From: Pristionchus mayeri | Lineage: Eukaryota > Nematoda > Chromadorea > Rhabditida > Neodiplogasteridae | Length of the DNA: 64,000 nucleotides | Assembly (NCBI GenBank): GCA_036245805.1 | Contig: BTRK01000002.1 | Coordinates: 8,490,689-8,554,688, forward strand | Direction: 5' to 3' | Shown: one piece after another, positions 34,063 to 46,343 of the stretch | Layout of the letters: every line of letters begins with the position of its first letter | Numbering within the stretch: the first letter of the stretch is position 1 | Made by a program: the position numbers and the translations under genes | The notes under the pieces: model-generated | What the model saw: the letters and a program-made list of their open reading frames with translations, nothing else | Told to the model about the DNA's origin: nothing | The model's database searches: none

Positions 34063-34948
34063 TTACGTTGCGAATACCAATGAAATCGCTAGAATCCCCG
34101 AGCCGATTGCGAGCAAAATGCCGATTGTTATCAGGTTTTTCTTCCATCCTCCCTGCTTTTGAAGGGCCGCGTCTTCCAATTCTGGCATCGGGATGATCTC
34201 GGGTTGCGAAGCGAATCGAACGTGTGAGGAGACGGAGGGAATGTGTCGATGAGGCGTGTTCGCCTGCAATTTGTAAATGTACTATTGAAAATAGTACAAC
34301 AATTAAAATTTTGACGATTCCCAAAAGATAGGCATAAACATATTCGAATGCATATATCGGTGGGGCGTGTTCGGATTCAAGATTAATAGTCAAAGTAACT
34401 TCGATATGTGTTTGTTAGCGGTCCTTAGATCTTGGGGACTTTTGGAATGGTTTTTCATAAAGAGCGGGGAAAAGGATCGATACACGCATGGATTTAAACT
34501 AGAGTTCGCAATTCGGGTCGTCGTCTCTTCAGTTTCCACACTCTCTCGACCGGTGGAGTGGTGAGAGAGTGCGCAAAATGAGGAGGCCATGGTATATTTT
34601 TTCGACTTTCCACTTGAATTACTTACCGCGTGCAGTATTCCGTGGCTGGTTCCAGGGAAGACGCCATGACCGCTCGAGGCAGTTGGAGAGGGAAGAGTGA
34701 GGGAGTAGGGCAGGGGCTGAGCGAAGGCTCCGAACTGAAGTGAACAAGCATTAATACAATACAAGTGAGGGAGTAGCATTTTCAAAAGAGTTCTCTGAAG
34801 TTCCCACGCCCATCCCATCAAACTCTTGCACGATAGAGCACGACCCGTATTTCGAAATTACTCAAAGCGTGTCAACTCTATTCACTCAAAAAAGCAATAA
34901 TTGGGAACTCACCCTCTCCGCATCTTCATACGATGGAAGCTTCTCCAT
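34063..34948 (-). CDS. Small tail-anchored membrane protein (114 aa), three exons
   Basis: All splice junctions are phase 0 with good signals. Exon 1 (34,913-34,948) encodes MEKLPSYEDAER and ends before gtgagt. Exon 2 (34,627-34,734) encodes FGAFAQPLPYSLTLP and on to HGILHA before gtaagt. Exon 3 (34,063-34,263) encodes ANTPHRHIPSVSS through WKKNLITIG and a hydrophobic helix, ILLAIGSGILAISLVF, then AT and stop. No signal peptide, so the single C-terminal helix suggests a tail anchor with the N-terminus in the cytosol. LPSY near the start is of the L/PPxY type bound by WW domains of Nedd4-like ligases. That role is inferred; the family is not recognised. Intron 2 (363 nt) hosts a hairpin repeat. 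Confidence 0.75.
34505..34595. repeat. Hairpin repeat in intron 2 of the small membrane gene
   Basis: The arms cgtctcttcagtttccacac and gtgcgcaaaatgaggagg pair loosely around actctctcgacc / ggtgagagagt. Same general design as the 108-bp hairpin family at 7.3 kb. Confidence 0.5.
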
Positions 34949-35309
34949 TCGAGGCGCGAGGGTGCATCGATTGCGCGTTGCGCGCCAATTATAAAGACAT
35001 AGCGAGGACTAAGCGATAAGGTTTATCACGCGGCCCGCTTTTTCTTGCTCTGTCGGTGCTGAGGTGCGTAGTTTAGAAGGATGAGTAAGATATCGGTAAG
35101 AAAGACAGAGTAGACAGTATCTACTAGATACTAGAGTGAGTCGACCGTGCAGGTTGTTGAATCAGCTGTCTATATTTAATGTATATTGACAGGGCAATAA
35201 ATGTCCACTTTTAAATTCCCCACTTTTTCCTGTATCATCGTGTCATCCAATCAAATTGTGATATGGTAGAGAGTGGATAGTAGAGTCGCTACTTTGATAG
35301 TAGAGTCGC

Positions 35310-36045
35310 TAATAAAAGAGGCTTTCCGAAATTTTTCCTTACGTTGAAACCGAATTTTCATGTTAGAGCTCACGAAAAGCACGTCAATTTAGAACTTTTT
35401 TCGATTTTTGAATTTTTTACTTTTTCAAATTAATGTTCTATATGACTTTACCACCTAATAGTTGATCAAAATGATTGTATAAGATATAACGAGTTTTTTT
35501 TACCAGTAGAGCTATAGGGGGCGAAAATTTTCGGGGCCATGCGAACCCATGTTCAGCAATTTGACGTATTTTTCATAATTTGGATCGCAATATTTCAAAA
35601 GTCTTTTTTTTATTTTTAAAATTCTAAAAAAATCACTCTGGACCTAACTTTTCACGTAGATTCCGAAAAACGTATCGAGAATGTGTACCTCGGACATTTT
35701 TAGATCGATATACTCGATTATTTTGACGAAAAAGTGGTTTTTCGGGCTTAACTTTTTTATTTCGCATTTTCTCGCATTTGGATATCGAAATTCGTTTTCT
35801 ACGATTGAAAACACACCAGGAAATGTGTATTCCATGTAATTCCAAGATATTGACTTTTTTTACCACTAAAATGGGGGGTACCTGTAACTTTTTCAAAATC
35901 GACCCCTAGCCTTAGTCATTGTGGCCGTCAATCAGCACTCGGTACCCACACGTCAGAAAAAAAGTTTGGAATTTATCGAATTTTTGGCCATCCGTGGACC
36001 CCTGCACAGTTATTACGTTCTCTGGTGCACGGTCTCTTAATTGTG
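35310..36045. repeat. Single arm of a foldback element
   Basis: Reading the minus strand from 36,045, ttaagagaccgtgcaccag and, about 110 bp further, taccgagtgctgatt match the ends of the 1.77-kb foldback at 15,588-17,354. The intervening gtccacggatggcc corresponds to ttcggatggc there. Only one arm is seen. The minus frame at 35,633-35,896 is part of this repeat, not a gene. Confidence 0.5.
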
Positions 36046-36232
36046 TCCAAGGCGCGTAGATTCACAAACACCTAAAATATCCAATCAGGCTTTCTTTCAA
36101 ACGTGGACATTTCTGGCGATGTCAATTTTTTGTCTATTCAGAGGGAGTACATTCAATAGGAAACATAGTGCGTTGTCATTTTTACGCTTTGACACGCCTT
36201 CATTTTTAGATATCAGACACTCTCAGCTGAAA

Positions 36233-37718
36233 ATGTGGCTGCACACGATATTTCAGCTTGCTTACGGAGTTCCCGGAATACTATGTTATTTACTCGTTTT
36301 CTGTACTATGTACGGAGTTCGGAAGGTGCTCAGTCGAAGTTTTGCGGTGATTTACGTGATAATGGCAGTTGCGGTAAGTAATTTTTCTTTATTTTCATGA
36401 AGATGTTCTCAATTTGAGAACATGTCAACATGGCTAAACACCTGGATCATTCTGAAATTGAATGACGAGCCCTTCTTCTATTTCTTTTATGAATGGATCA
36501 ATGGATGGCCTTGGATCGTGTAACTCGCGGGGTGGGGCACTAGGTCCTATGAGAACTATTGCGTCATGCCGCTGTTGATCTGCCAAGGCAGAATGATTTA
36601 ATTACTTTCATATGAATTAATATCACAATGATTAATCACAACGGGACACTTTCTATACTCGTAATGGTAATTCAAGAGGTTATAATGCATCCTAGAAAGA
36701 AACTTTTAACTTTGATACTCAGAGTTTTTAGGTCGGCTCACCTTTTCCTGGTCCATCATTTCTACTTTGTGCAGAATATTGATGTCCTACTGCTTACGTT
36801 CGACCGATTTTCCGCGATAATTGCCGTCGAGGAAGACATAAAGGTGGATTTTAATGTAATTTATTCGAAATCTTGTTTATTCAGTGGTGGAAGCGTTTCT
36901 ACGTCTACATTGTTCCGATCTTTCATTTAATCGCTCTAGTTCTAAATATTTTTACTGCTTTTTTGTATTCGGATCAGTTCATTGCCTTTGAGGTTTCCAT
37001 TGACCGCAGCGATGATAATTTATGAAGGACGCTATCGAGCAATTGAAGTTGGGAAGGATAAATCAGTAAGTAATTTATTTTTAAGAAATAGCTAAGCAAT
37101 CGATACTTGTAGGCAAATGAAGCTTCGGAGAAATTTAAACTCTTTGAATGTTGTACATAATTTTCAAGACTATGTTTTCAGGTTCTGTCACTGTATTACT
37201 TGCGGAAATTGAAAAGAACTATATATTCGGCTTCGGTAAACACGAGATGTTACAAGATGAAAATCACAATTTTAGCAAATTTCGTTTCTACTCATTTCCC
37301 TATGCACGTTCGTCACACAATTCATCAATCTCATTGTTGCGGTAAAGATTATTGACTCAGAACCCAGACCCTAAATTTGAAAAAAAATTTCAACATCTTT
37401 TAAATCATGACAGCGGAATGCATCGCTTCAGAGCACCCTAACAATACCTTCTGAATATGGCAATATTCATTGAACCTATATTCTGCATTTTACAATATAC
37501 TTCCGACTTATTCTCGCTGGGACCTGCTATGTGCGTGCATCAATGATTTTCAGATATCATAAATATATTTTACAAATATTGCCATTATATAAATATATTT
37601 TACAAATATTCTCAGATACACAATCATGCTGCCCGGCCCGGTTCGGCAATTCCTTACCAGAAAAATATGCCGATTCTTTCGAGATCGCGTTAGTAGTGAC
37701 GGTCCGTCCTCGTCATAA
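36233..37718 (+). pseudogene. 7TM chemoreceptor of the SRG superfamily (Srv/Srg-like), probably degenerate
   Basis: Exon 1 opens MWLHTIFQLAYGVPGILCYL (TM1) and ends VIYVIMAVA before gtaag. Exon 2 has STWLNTWIILKLNDEPFFF and ends PWIV before gtaac. Exon 3 gives SAHLFLVHHFYFVQNIDVLL and LTFDRFSAIIAV (TM3). Next come WWKRFYVYIVPIFHLIALVL (TM4), a TAAMIIYEGRYRAIEVG loop, FLLISLCTFVTQFINLIVA (TM6) and CILQYTSDLFSLGPAM (TM7), then LPGPVRQFLTRK to a stop at 37,718. Frame slips after LYSDQFIAF and before LLNMAIF argue for a pseudogene. Intron 2 holds a hairpin repeat. It converges on its nearest relative at 39.1-40.7 kb. Such receptors act in chemosensory cilia. Confidence 0.65.
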
Positions 37719-37812
37719 ACACATTGTTACATGGAATCGTATCGTGATAATAAATATAATTTCATTCAAGAATCATATTTGTTTGACCAGACATTTTTAG
37801 ATGGAGGACTTA

Positions 37813-39018
37813 TCAGGCTGATTCATAAGTTTTTTCCAATTTTTACTTTTGAAGTTTTCACATATTCCGGTGTTTGCTTCTAATTGATTTTCATTATGAT
37901 ATTCACATATTATTAGAGCATGGATGCTCTCTTTAGCGCACTTTGGTACAGACCTCTTGAGAGTGGCTTGAGGCCATAGTGTTAGATCAAAGTAGCCGCG
38001 GCTACGAATGTAGCTGCGACTTTCTCAGTGTAAATCTTTCCCGTGAGTCGTGATTGGGCAAATTAATCAACACTATTCTGAAGTGTCATGAATGTACATC
38101 ACAATAGTGCATGCGATTCGTATTTGGCGCAAAGGATAAATTCAGGAAAGGTTCTAATTTCATAGTGGTGTTCAGACCGCCATGGCCAAAATGAGTTTCC
38201 TTCACTGCGCTTCTGTGTCCATTGCCCTGTCGAAACCAAAACCATCTTAGCATAATGATCCGTACATAATGCTTATATTTTCGTTATGGAGGGCTTTTAT
38301 CATTACAACCAAAAGCTGCAGTCATCAACATTGTTATGATGGAATTTGCACATCGAAATCAGTGCATTTCACAGCTTCCTAATTAGATGATGGATAGTGG
38401 CCCCACGTTTGTGTGTTCATCAGCATCGGCAACCCTCGACCTATCCGTTAATTGCTTCCCATAGTCAAGGGATACCTGCGCAGTCAGGTGATGGGCACTA
38501 AAACTGATCAATAAAAAGTCAAAATTGTGATTAATTTGGTTAATATTCGGATTTTCGATAATTTTCTGTTTTGAGAAGATGATGAAGCGATATATCAAAT
38601 TTAACAAATAGCACAATAGTGTAAGACTACATCGCCCCTATAAGCTTGTTTCTATAACATAAAGGACATGACAAATGACATCTCAAGTGGGATTTCTTAT
38701 CTGCTTATCTTGTTAGTTGTTCCCTTATTCTGTGATTGCTTAGGCTAGCACCGATTTCAACCTATTTTTGGAAAGCTGATTCAAGGCGCTTCTCAATAAT
38801 TTATGTGGAGTAATCCAGCTATTTTTTCCTGCAAAACTACCGAGAGCTAAAGCATTTCAAAATTTTCTTGAAAAATTCTATCTTGGTAAACGTTCAATTT
38901 CTTGCATGATTTTGAAGCTCGACACAATTCGGACATATGATAAAAAATTTGGATGGGGCTTTTTAGGTGACTTTGAACTGCACATAGAAAATTGGAAAAA
39001 ACTTATGAATCAACCTAA
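37813..39018. mobile_element. Mariner-like element remnant, 1.2 kb
   Basis: The left end tcaggctgattcataagttt and the inverted right end ttaggttgattcataagttt share about 30 bp (to ttccaattttt) and are flanked by TA (37,811-37,812 and 39,019-39,020). Size and ends suit mariner. No transposase motif could be read inside, so it is decayed or non-autonomous. It lies between two convergent receptor genes. Confidence 0.8.
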
Positions 39019-39099
39019 TATACAAACAGCATGCAACTGAGCAAACTCCTTGCAAAGTAAAAACGCACAAGAACTAACAAATCATGAACAAACAATTTC

Positions 39100-40661
39100 T
39101 CACGACGATGGTGACCGATCGCTGCTGAAGGAGAGAATGAGCAAATAATTTTGGAAGAGCGCGCCAGTCTTTCTTGTCAGAAATCTTCGAATCGGACCGG
39201 GCACAATGATTGTATATCTGGAAAAAAATGGGAAATTAATGAGCATAAATATTGCACTTTCAGAAGTACCTTATGAACGAGAACATTTTTAAACCAATTG
39301 GTCGTTCTTTAGTGAAAATAGTGTATGAATAGATTTGGGAGAAATTTTCATAGCTAGGAACGTTCTCTAGTTCCTTTTGAAAGTCTAATTAAGCTGAATG
39401 CTGTACACGTACATCGCAGGCCCCAGTGAGAACAAGTCGGAAGTGTATTGCATAATGAATACAATTCGTTCGATGTGCAGCGACATGTTCAGGAAGTACA
39501 GAAGGGCGAGGGTGATCTGAAATATCGATTTGACAGGCATTTTTTTATATTGAAATATCAAATCGGCTTACTGCAAGTGTGAGGTTAATGAATTGCGTGA
39601 TAAAAATGCATAAGCTGATTAGAAGAAATGAAATTTGCTAAAAGTAAGTATTTCCCTCTAAAAACATAATTGTAATTCACCGATGCTGCTTTATAAGTTC
39701 TTCTCAATTTTCGCAGGTAATACAGTGACATTATCTAAAAAATAGCATATTTTGTATAAATTTGCTGAACAAACGTTGAGTATCGAGCATACAGTAAAGA
39801 CAATAACTCCTAATATTAGTTGAACATGTGCCGTAATTGCATTGTTCTAAATGAAATATTTTTTTTATTAATTATGTATTTCGAAACAGAATTCAAATTG
39901 ATTACTTGTTGAGTTTTCTCGTCTACAATGGACGAATACCGGCCTTCATAAATCGTCAATGTAGCAGTCATTGGCAATCTGACATTATTTTTGACAATTC
40001 CGCGAAGTTTTCTTTGGAGAGTAACTACGTTATACTCATTATTTATAATTCTAAAAAGATACCTGAGATATAAATGAGCAGATAATACAACTAAATGCAT
40101 AGCCGCGGCTGCATAGAGATACACGCGTTGCCACCACTGCAATATATGTCGGTGAAAACATCATAAACTGAGTTGACCTTATTATCCTTCACAATGGCAA
40201 TTATTGCTGCTAATCGATCGAATGTAAGCATGAAGAGGTCAATATTTTGCATGAAGTAGAAATGATTTAGCAGAAATATGTGTCATGATCTGAACATGGA
40301 CAAATCTTTGAATGTAAACTTGCCACCTACACGATCCAGGGCCATTCAATTGCCCATTCGTAATAGAAATAAAAGAAGGATTCGTCCTTCAGCTTCAGGA
40401 AGATCCATGTGTTCAGCCATGTTGCAGTGTTCTAAACAAAATACATTACAATTTATATGTATTATTGAATATGTATTAATAGTAGAGTTTGCTGATAAAT
40501 TAGGATTTAGAAATACTCACTGTAACCGTCATAATAACATAAATTACAGCGAAACTACGACTGAGCACCTTCCGAATTCCGAACATCGCATAGAAAACCA
40601 ATAAATATCCGAATATCCCGGGAACACCGTACCCAAGTTGAACTACAGTGTGGAGCCACAT
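39100..40661 (-). pseudogene. 7TM chemoreceptor (Srv/Srg-like), near intact with one stop
   Basis: Close relative of the gene at 36.2 kb. Exon 1: MWLHTVVQLGYGVPGIFGYL to VIYVIMTVT. Exon 2: NTATWLNTWIFLKLKDESFF, ending WPWIV before gtagg. Exon 3: HIFLLNHFYFMQNIDLFM and LTFDRLAAIIAIVKDNK. Then WWQRVYLYAAAAMHLVVLSA, MTATLTIYEGRYSSIVDEKT, FLISLCIFITQFINLTLA, RIVFIMQYTSDLFSLGPAM, and a C-terminal IIVPGPIRRFLTRKTG ending at 39,100. In exon 3 a TGA stands where relatives read SAH, so with this splice model translation would stop. Otherwise all seven helices are present. Confidence 0.65.
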
Positions 40662-40664
40662 TTC

Positions 40665-41050
40665 CGGTGGAAAAGGAAACCACTAAAGTCTGGAAAGGAA
40701 GATCGTCACTCCTAATTTTCAAAAGCCCCCTGAATAGGCATACGCTCGCTTCTCAGAAATGCCAAAGTTTGAAAGACGGTGTGATTAGCGCGTGAGTCAG
40801 TGGAGGAGTAATCATCTGCCTCTATTCACTACATGTGCATCTTCGTAGGTCAGAGTGGGCGAGAGGGTATGGAGTGAGCGGGCCTATTGGAGGGATATGA
40901 GGGCCATTTTTTTCAGTTTCTCGAGTCTGGTCCATTCTCGAGTAGTGTAGACACAAAAGAAATCTTTTCATGCATCATATGATTGTGCGGGCTAATTTTT
41001 CGCCGAGAGTGGGATGATGTATTTGTGTACTCCGAGAATGCTACGTGTTC
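40665..41050. other. Intergenic, no supported feature
   Basis: Upstream region of the minus-strand receptor gene, so it should hold its promoter, but no motif stands out. It ends at the mariner insertion. Confidence 0.4.
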
Positions 41051-41075
41051 TATTGGGGTGTCCGGAAAGTTCGTA

Positions 41076-42966
41076 CAGTACCGGACAAAAGTATTGCAAC
41101 AAAATGGAAATTGGCATAACTTTCTTCTAAGATCATATATCGACTAGTGGTTTGGAGTGATCGATAGGTAGTCCTCGCGAGAATATAGTCACATGGCGCA
41201 TGTTGATATACATACGAAACTATATATGACATATGCAATCTGCCAATCAGAGTCCGGAAAATTGACCGTAATCTCACAAATATTTTTTCTGACATACCAC
41301 ACTAACTATGGTGAAAGTACATCCACTGGCGCATATAACTCGCTATTGAACCCTTTGAATGTATTTCGCAATCTCTGGGTACATCGGTTTTTCGGAACTC
41401 CTAAAATTTCATAAAATGATCATATCTTCCGTCGTAGATCAGTACTAATTCGCACATCATTTTTAGAATCTACCCGAATTCGAACCAATCGTGCAGCAAA
41501 GTGCCCTTGGACATGCTGTCATAATGCAAAATAAAATTTTGAGTGTATCTCTTTTGGTTTTCAAAATATGAATTTTTCTCATTTTTGCTCTTCTGTAGAT
41601 GGTATTTTTTTTACAATTTTTAGAAGTGATTGAAATTTAGTCCTTACCAACATTTTCTCAATAGCATGAAACTTCGAAACACGTTCATATCTAGCTGATT
41701 ATGCAGATAATCTTGTCAGAATAGAACAAATGTGTTGCACCAGGTCATCGATTTTCCGTTTTCAAGGTGAAATTTCACTGAACTCAAGGGTCTAGGAGTG
41801 CCCGGTTTCGTATTATTGAGATATTTGAAATTTCGAAGTCAGCTGTTCGAGAAAATGAGAAATTCGGAGGTTGAGAAAATCGATTTTTTTAAAGTTTTGA
41901 AACTGCAACTTTTTCAGCGTGATTATGTAGCGTTGTTCAAGAAATGTCGTTTTCCGTTTAATATTAGCACCTGCATGACATAGGCCGTGAGAAAATTCCT
42001 AAATGGGCTATTGGATGATCACCTTCCGAGGTTCCGACCGATTTTTCTCGACTTAAGGTTGAATGGATTTTAAATATCATAGTTTTAGTGGATGCTCGGG
42101 TCAGTGTGTTACACAGAAACACTTGAAATTTGCTGCGGAAATTCCTGGAAAATAATAAAATCTGGTGAAAAGTGAAATTTTCGGGGAAACTATCACATTG
42201 TGAATCGAGTAGAACTCGATTTCAATAGTGCTTTAGAGCAGTTAGGGGTAGCCTAATATAATGCAGAAGTAATTTTGGGTCCAACTTGTTCGGCTGAGAA
42301 ATTATGATATTTCATAATTGTTCACTGTGTCCGCATCTGGTGGGACCCTTTGCGCGATAGAGAAGGTATCCTTGTGAAATTTCAAATTAACACCCTAAGC
42401 ACTCTAGGTCCTATTAGTACCATGGCCTGAATCGGAATTCTTGGCGGAATCTCCGGGCAGTGGTGACTGTTCTCCGATCCGGCCTCTTAAATGTTCAGAG
42501 TTCATTGCAGAATAGTAATGCGAGCCAATTTGAACTACGATTGTAAAGTACGATGTATAGGGATATTAATGAGCGCGCTTCAATCATTGTGCTACGTGAT
42601 ACGTACTTTAGGCGATCATCGAATCTGTACATTGCACAATCCTGCAATTTTCATTCTCAAATTCACAAGCGCTGTGCTTTAGCTCGGCAACCTTAGGCGC
42701 AGATTGAAAGCTATTTTCGAAGTACACTATCTGGTTAGTATAATATGCAAACTAGAAGGTGATGCCTCAATCTATTTCTGAGGGGTGCTCTTCCAAATCC
42801 TAGATTGGATATTAATGAAACAAAATAAGCACATTTTTATTTCTTCTGTTTCCTAAAGCTATTGAAAGCCGGGTTTGACGGTGTTATTCAGAATATAATC
42901 AGTCCTCGCTTAATCACTGATTTACAGCGCTGAGTCTTTAGGCTATTAGTATGCTAGAGATATGCT
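41076..42966. mobile_element. Tc1-like terminus plus unassigned transposon sequence
   Basis: Directly after TA at 41,074-41,075 comes cagtaccggacaaaagtatt followed by gcaac, the form of a Tc1-type terminal repeat. The matching far end was not found. The rest is AT-rich and noncoding-looking, with only short frames. It may be the body of that element or further nested pieces. Confidence 0.5.
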
Positions 42967-42974
42967 CAAACAAA

Positions 42975-43502
42975 GGGAGGGTGACAATTGCCCAAACGAC
43001 AATTGGCCAACTCGTCGCCGTTCGCTTGGAATTTGGCGAAGCAACTTGGGAGTTGTTTCATTGTAACCAGTATGTGCTCCACTACATTTGCATATGTAAC
43101 TCTTGTTACCAGCCGATCTTGAGTTTCACTTCATATCTATGTATATCTATGGGTTCATGATCCAAAATTGGCAATTTGAATGGAAAATCACGGTTAGATA
43201 AACACCAACAGCCCTAACCAATCGATAACCATTTTACTGGTGATACAGTAGATATTGTGGTACTAGAATATCGATTGGTTACCTTACTCTCTGATTATCT
43301 AGCCATGATTTTCAACTAAAATTCTCAATTTTGGACCATGAACCCCGGGTCGTTGGTGAAGTGTAAAATTCATGATTGCCTAGTAACAAGAGTTGCATAT
43401 GCAAATGTAGCGGAGCATATAGAGGTCACAATGAAATAACTCCCAAGTTACTTCGCCAAATTGCAAGCGAACGGCAACGAGTTGGGCAATTGTCACCCTC
43501 CC
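42975..43502. mobile_element. Palindromic MITE (family E), copy 1, 528 bp
   Basis: The ends gggagggtgacaattgccca and their complement are flanked by an 8-bp direct repeat caaacaaa (42,967-42,974 and 43,503-43,510). The arms continue with aactcgtcgccgttcgctt and cttgggagttgttt through most of the length. 8-bp duplications fit hAT-type mobilisation. The core ggttcatg.tccaaaattg is shared with the copy at 45.8 kb. Confidence 0.8.
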
Positions 43503-43683
43503 CAAACAAAACATAGTGAAAATCGGCGTGTGTTGACTGTTCAAGGAATTTTTTTATTTTCCTCTTTCCGAATGCAATCGGGAGGCTTTTACACATAATG
43601 CAGAAATGTACTAGCAATACCCTAACTCATGCTAAGAATAAAACCAGGGCTGTCGAAGTTTGAAACTTGGAAAATCAAAAGGA

Positions 43684-43706
43684 AAGAAACTTTTGAGACA
43701 ACCTAA
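43684..43706 (-). repeat. Isolated mariner-type terminus
   Basis: Read on the minus strand it starts ttaggttgtctcaaaagttt next to TA (43,707-43,708). The start is typical of mariner ends, but no partner end was found. It abuts the 3' end of the reverse-transcriptase relic. Confidence 0.45.
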
Positions 43707-44201
43707 TACAATCCTCTCCATGCTAGGTGGGGTCTGGATGTGCTGTCCTCTCTCTCCAGAGGTCTCGGTTCCGAGTGTGCCTCTCTGTCAATCCGTTCGT
43801 TGCGAAATCTTGCCTGGTTCCTTTCATCCAACTCATCTTGGGTCTCCCCACTGGTCGCCTTCCAGTTGGCTGATACTTTAGTATCCTTTGGCAAGGATGA
43901 TCTCTATCTCGTCGCTTGATATGCCGATACCATCGCAATCTCTTCTCCCTCACTTTATCGACTATCGACACGATACCGAGTTTTTCTCTGACTCTTTCAT
44001 TACGAAGTCGATCTCTCAAGCTGATCCGACAGATCCATCTAGCCATTTTCATCTCATCCACACTCAGTCTATCCTCCAATCCAACTGTGAGTGCCCAGTT
44101 CTCACTTCCGTACATCATTGCCGGGCGGATTATCGATTGATATTCTTTGCCTTTCAATCGAATCCGAACTCTCTTATCACAGAGATCGCAGATGGCGTTT
44201 G

Positions 44202-45433
44202 ACAAAATGTTCAAAATGCTTCGATCTCTACCATATTATCATGGTTGATGTGTCTGAAGATAAGAAACTTTCAGTTTAAGTTTCAGAGCCGTAAAATCAA
44301 AAATGCCTAAAAGCCGGCTCTGGAATTTTCAAAATTTCAAAATTCTGTATAATCGTTCAACGTTGAGCTACAGTGAAGTTAGGCAGTGTAAAATTACCAG
44401 CTCTATAAGCTGAACATCTTTCATGTTGATAACTTTGAGCAAGGATAAAAATGTATTGGTGAAAAAAATGAAAATTCATTTTTTCGAGTTGAACTTTCGA
44501 TGAAATTACAATGTCGTGAAAAAAAATGTTCCGACCAACCACGAGATTATTATAGATTCAAAATCTACGCCTTTTTCTACCCCGGATAACCTTTTTTCCT
44601 GCCCAATCGTTAATGGTATTCGTTCTCATTTTTCGCCTTGAATATTCTAAATCTCAATTTTTCTTTCCAAATTTTCGTTTGACTGTAACAACTATTTATA
44701 GCCTCCAATCGCGTTCAAATTTGGCCGAGGAATCCTGCTGAACATATAAACGTGTCCAATATCAAAATATGCCAAAATGCAAAATTTTTAAAATTTCGAT
44801 TTTTTCGTTCAAAATGGTCGAAAAATCGAATTTGTAAAAATTTTGCATTTTGGCATATTTTGATATTGGACACGTTTATATGTTCAGCAGGATTCCTCGG
44901 CCAAATTTGAACGCGATTGGAGGCTCTACATAGTTGTTACAGTAAAACGAAAATTTGGAAACAACGAGAAAAATTGAGATTTAGCATATTCAAGAAAAAT
45001 GAGAACGAATACCATTGACGATTGGGCATGAAAAAAGCTTATCCGGGGTAGAAAAAGGCGTAGATTTCGAATCTATAATAATCTCGTGGTTGGTTGGAAC
45101 ATTTTTTTCACGACATTGAAATTTCATCGAAAATTCAACTCGAAAAAATGAATTTTCATTTGTTTCACCAATACATTTTTATCCTTGCTCAAAGTTATCA
45201 ACATGAAAGATGTTCAGCTCATAGAGCTGGTAATTTTACACTGACTTCTAACTTCACTGTAGCTCAACGTTGAACGATTATACAGAATTTTGAAATTTTG
45301 AAAATTCCAGAGCCGGCTTTTAGGCAATTTTGATTTTACGGCTCTGAAACTTAAACTGAAAGTTTCTTATCTTCCGACACATCAACCATGATAATATGGT
45401 AGAGATCGAAACATTTTGAACATTTTGTCAAAC
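44202..45433. mobile_element. Long foldback element inside the RT relic, 1.23 kb
   Basis: The ends gacaaaatgttcaaaatgct and the complement cattttgaacattttgtc bound two arms of about 600 bp that match closely; the centre lies near 44,820 (aaaatttcgattttttcgtt). Paired landmarks are ccagagccggcttttaggca and atataaacgtgtccaatatc. It splits the RT frame between GGVLHDNTCLL and DKRVRIRLKG. The exact target duplication is hard to read because the flanks continue the palindrome for a few bases. Confidence 0.8.
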
Positions 45434-45829
45434 AGGGGTGTGGGATTCATGCAATCTCTCAGAAGACACGTGTTATCGTGGAGTACACCACCACACGCGT
45501 TGAACTTGACCCAACCAGTTCTTATTCGGTTGTTCACGTCTCTTTCAGAACCTCCATATTCATGCACCGAAATTCCTTCACTTGCTGGATCCTTTCTCCG
45601 TTAACATCTTCCATTATTCCTTCGCTTCCACCAATCACCGCCAACTCCGTTTTCCGGGTGTTTAGTGTAAGCACTCCAGCCGCCAAACTCCTTTGGATTT
45701 CCTTCACTTTACTCTTTACTCTTCCTTCACTTCACTTTACTTCACTTTACTCCTTCACTCTACTCTCTAATCTTGTGACATCAGATTCGATCAGACATAA
45801 ATCATCAGCGTATGCTAGGCAGTTCGGTG

Positions 45830-46343
45830 GGGGGGGGGGGCGGACAAAACCGCAACGGACAAAACCGCAACGGATCACCGTTCGCTGGAGATTTGAACTA
45901 GCAACTTGGGAGCTGTTGTATTGTTATCAGTGTACCATCTAATACATCACCCTGATTAAACCATCTAATTAGGCGATCTTGAGATTCACTCCCTATCACC
46001 CTATGTTTTCATGGTCCAAAATTGAGAATTTGAGTGGAAAATCATGTTTAGACCGATACCCATGTTCCTGGACCACAGGAGATACTGGGGTACTTGAATG
46101 CAAATTTGCTACGGCATTTGGTGTGTATACAACCATGTTTTACACTCAAATTCTCGATTTTGGACCATGAACCCCTAAACGGTGACACGGAGTGAAACTC
46201 AAGATGACCTATGTCGAGGACCTAGTCAGGGTGATGTAGTAGATGGTACACTGATAACAATACAATAACTCCCAAGTTGCTAGATCAAATCTCCCAACGG
46301 CGATCCGTTGGGGTTTTGTCCGTTGCGGTTTTGTCCGCCCCCC
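45830..46343. mobile_element. Palindromic MITE (family E), copy 2, 514 bp
   Basis: Flanked by the 8-bp direct repeat gttcggtg (45,822-45,829 and 46,344-46,351). The ends are poly-G then cggacaaaaccgcaacgg, with the unit ggacaaaaccgcaac doubled in each arm. Internally it shares tcaacttgggag-type and tccaaaattgagaatttgag sequences with the copy at 42.98 kb. It interrupts the RT relic just before the YADD box. Confidence 0.85.

Noticed and set aside
35633..35896. 87-codon minus frame near 35.7 kb
   Set aside because: Lies within a foldback arm related to the 15.6-17.4 kb element; no domain.
40278..40330. TGA in exon 3 of the 39.1-kb receptor as a possible selenocysteine codon
   Set aside because: Relatives have Ala or similar there and no SECIS-like structure was seen; a nonsense mutation or mis-chosen acceptor is simpler.
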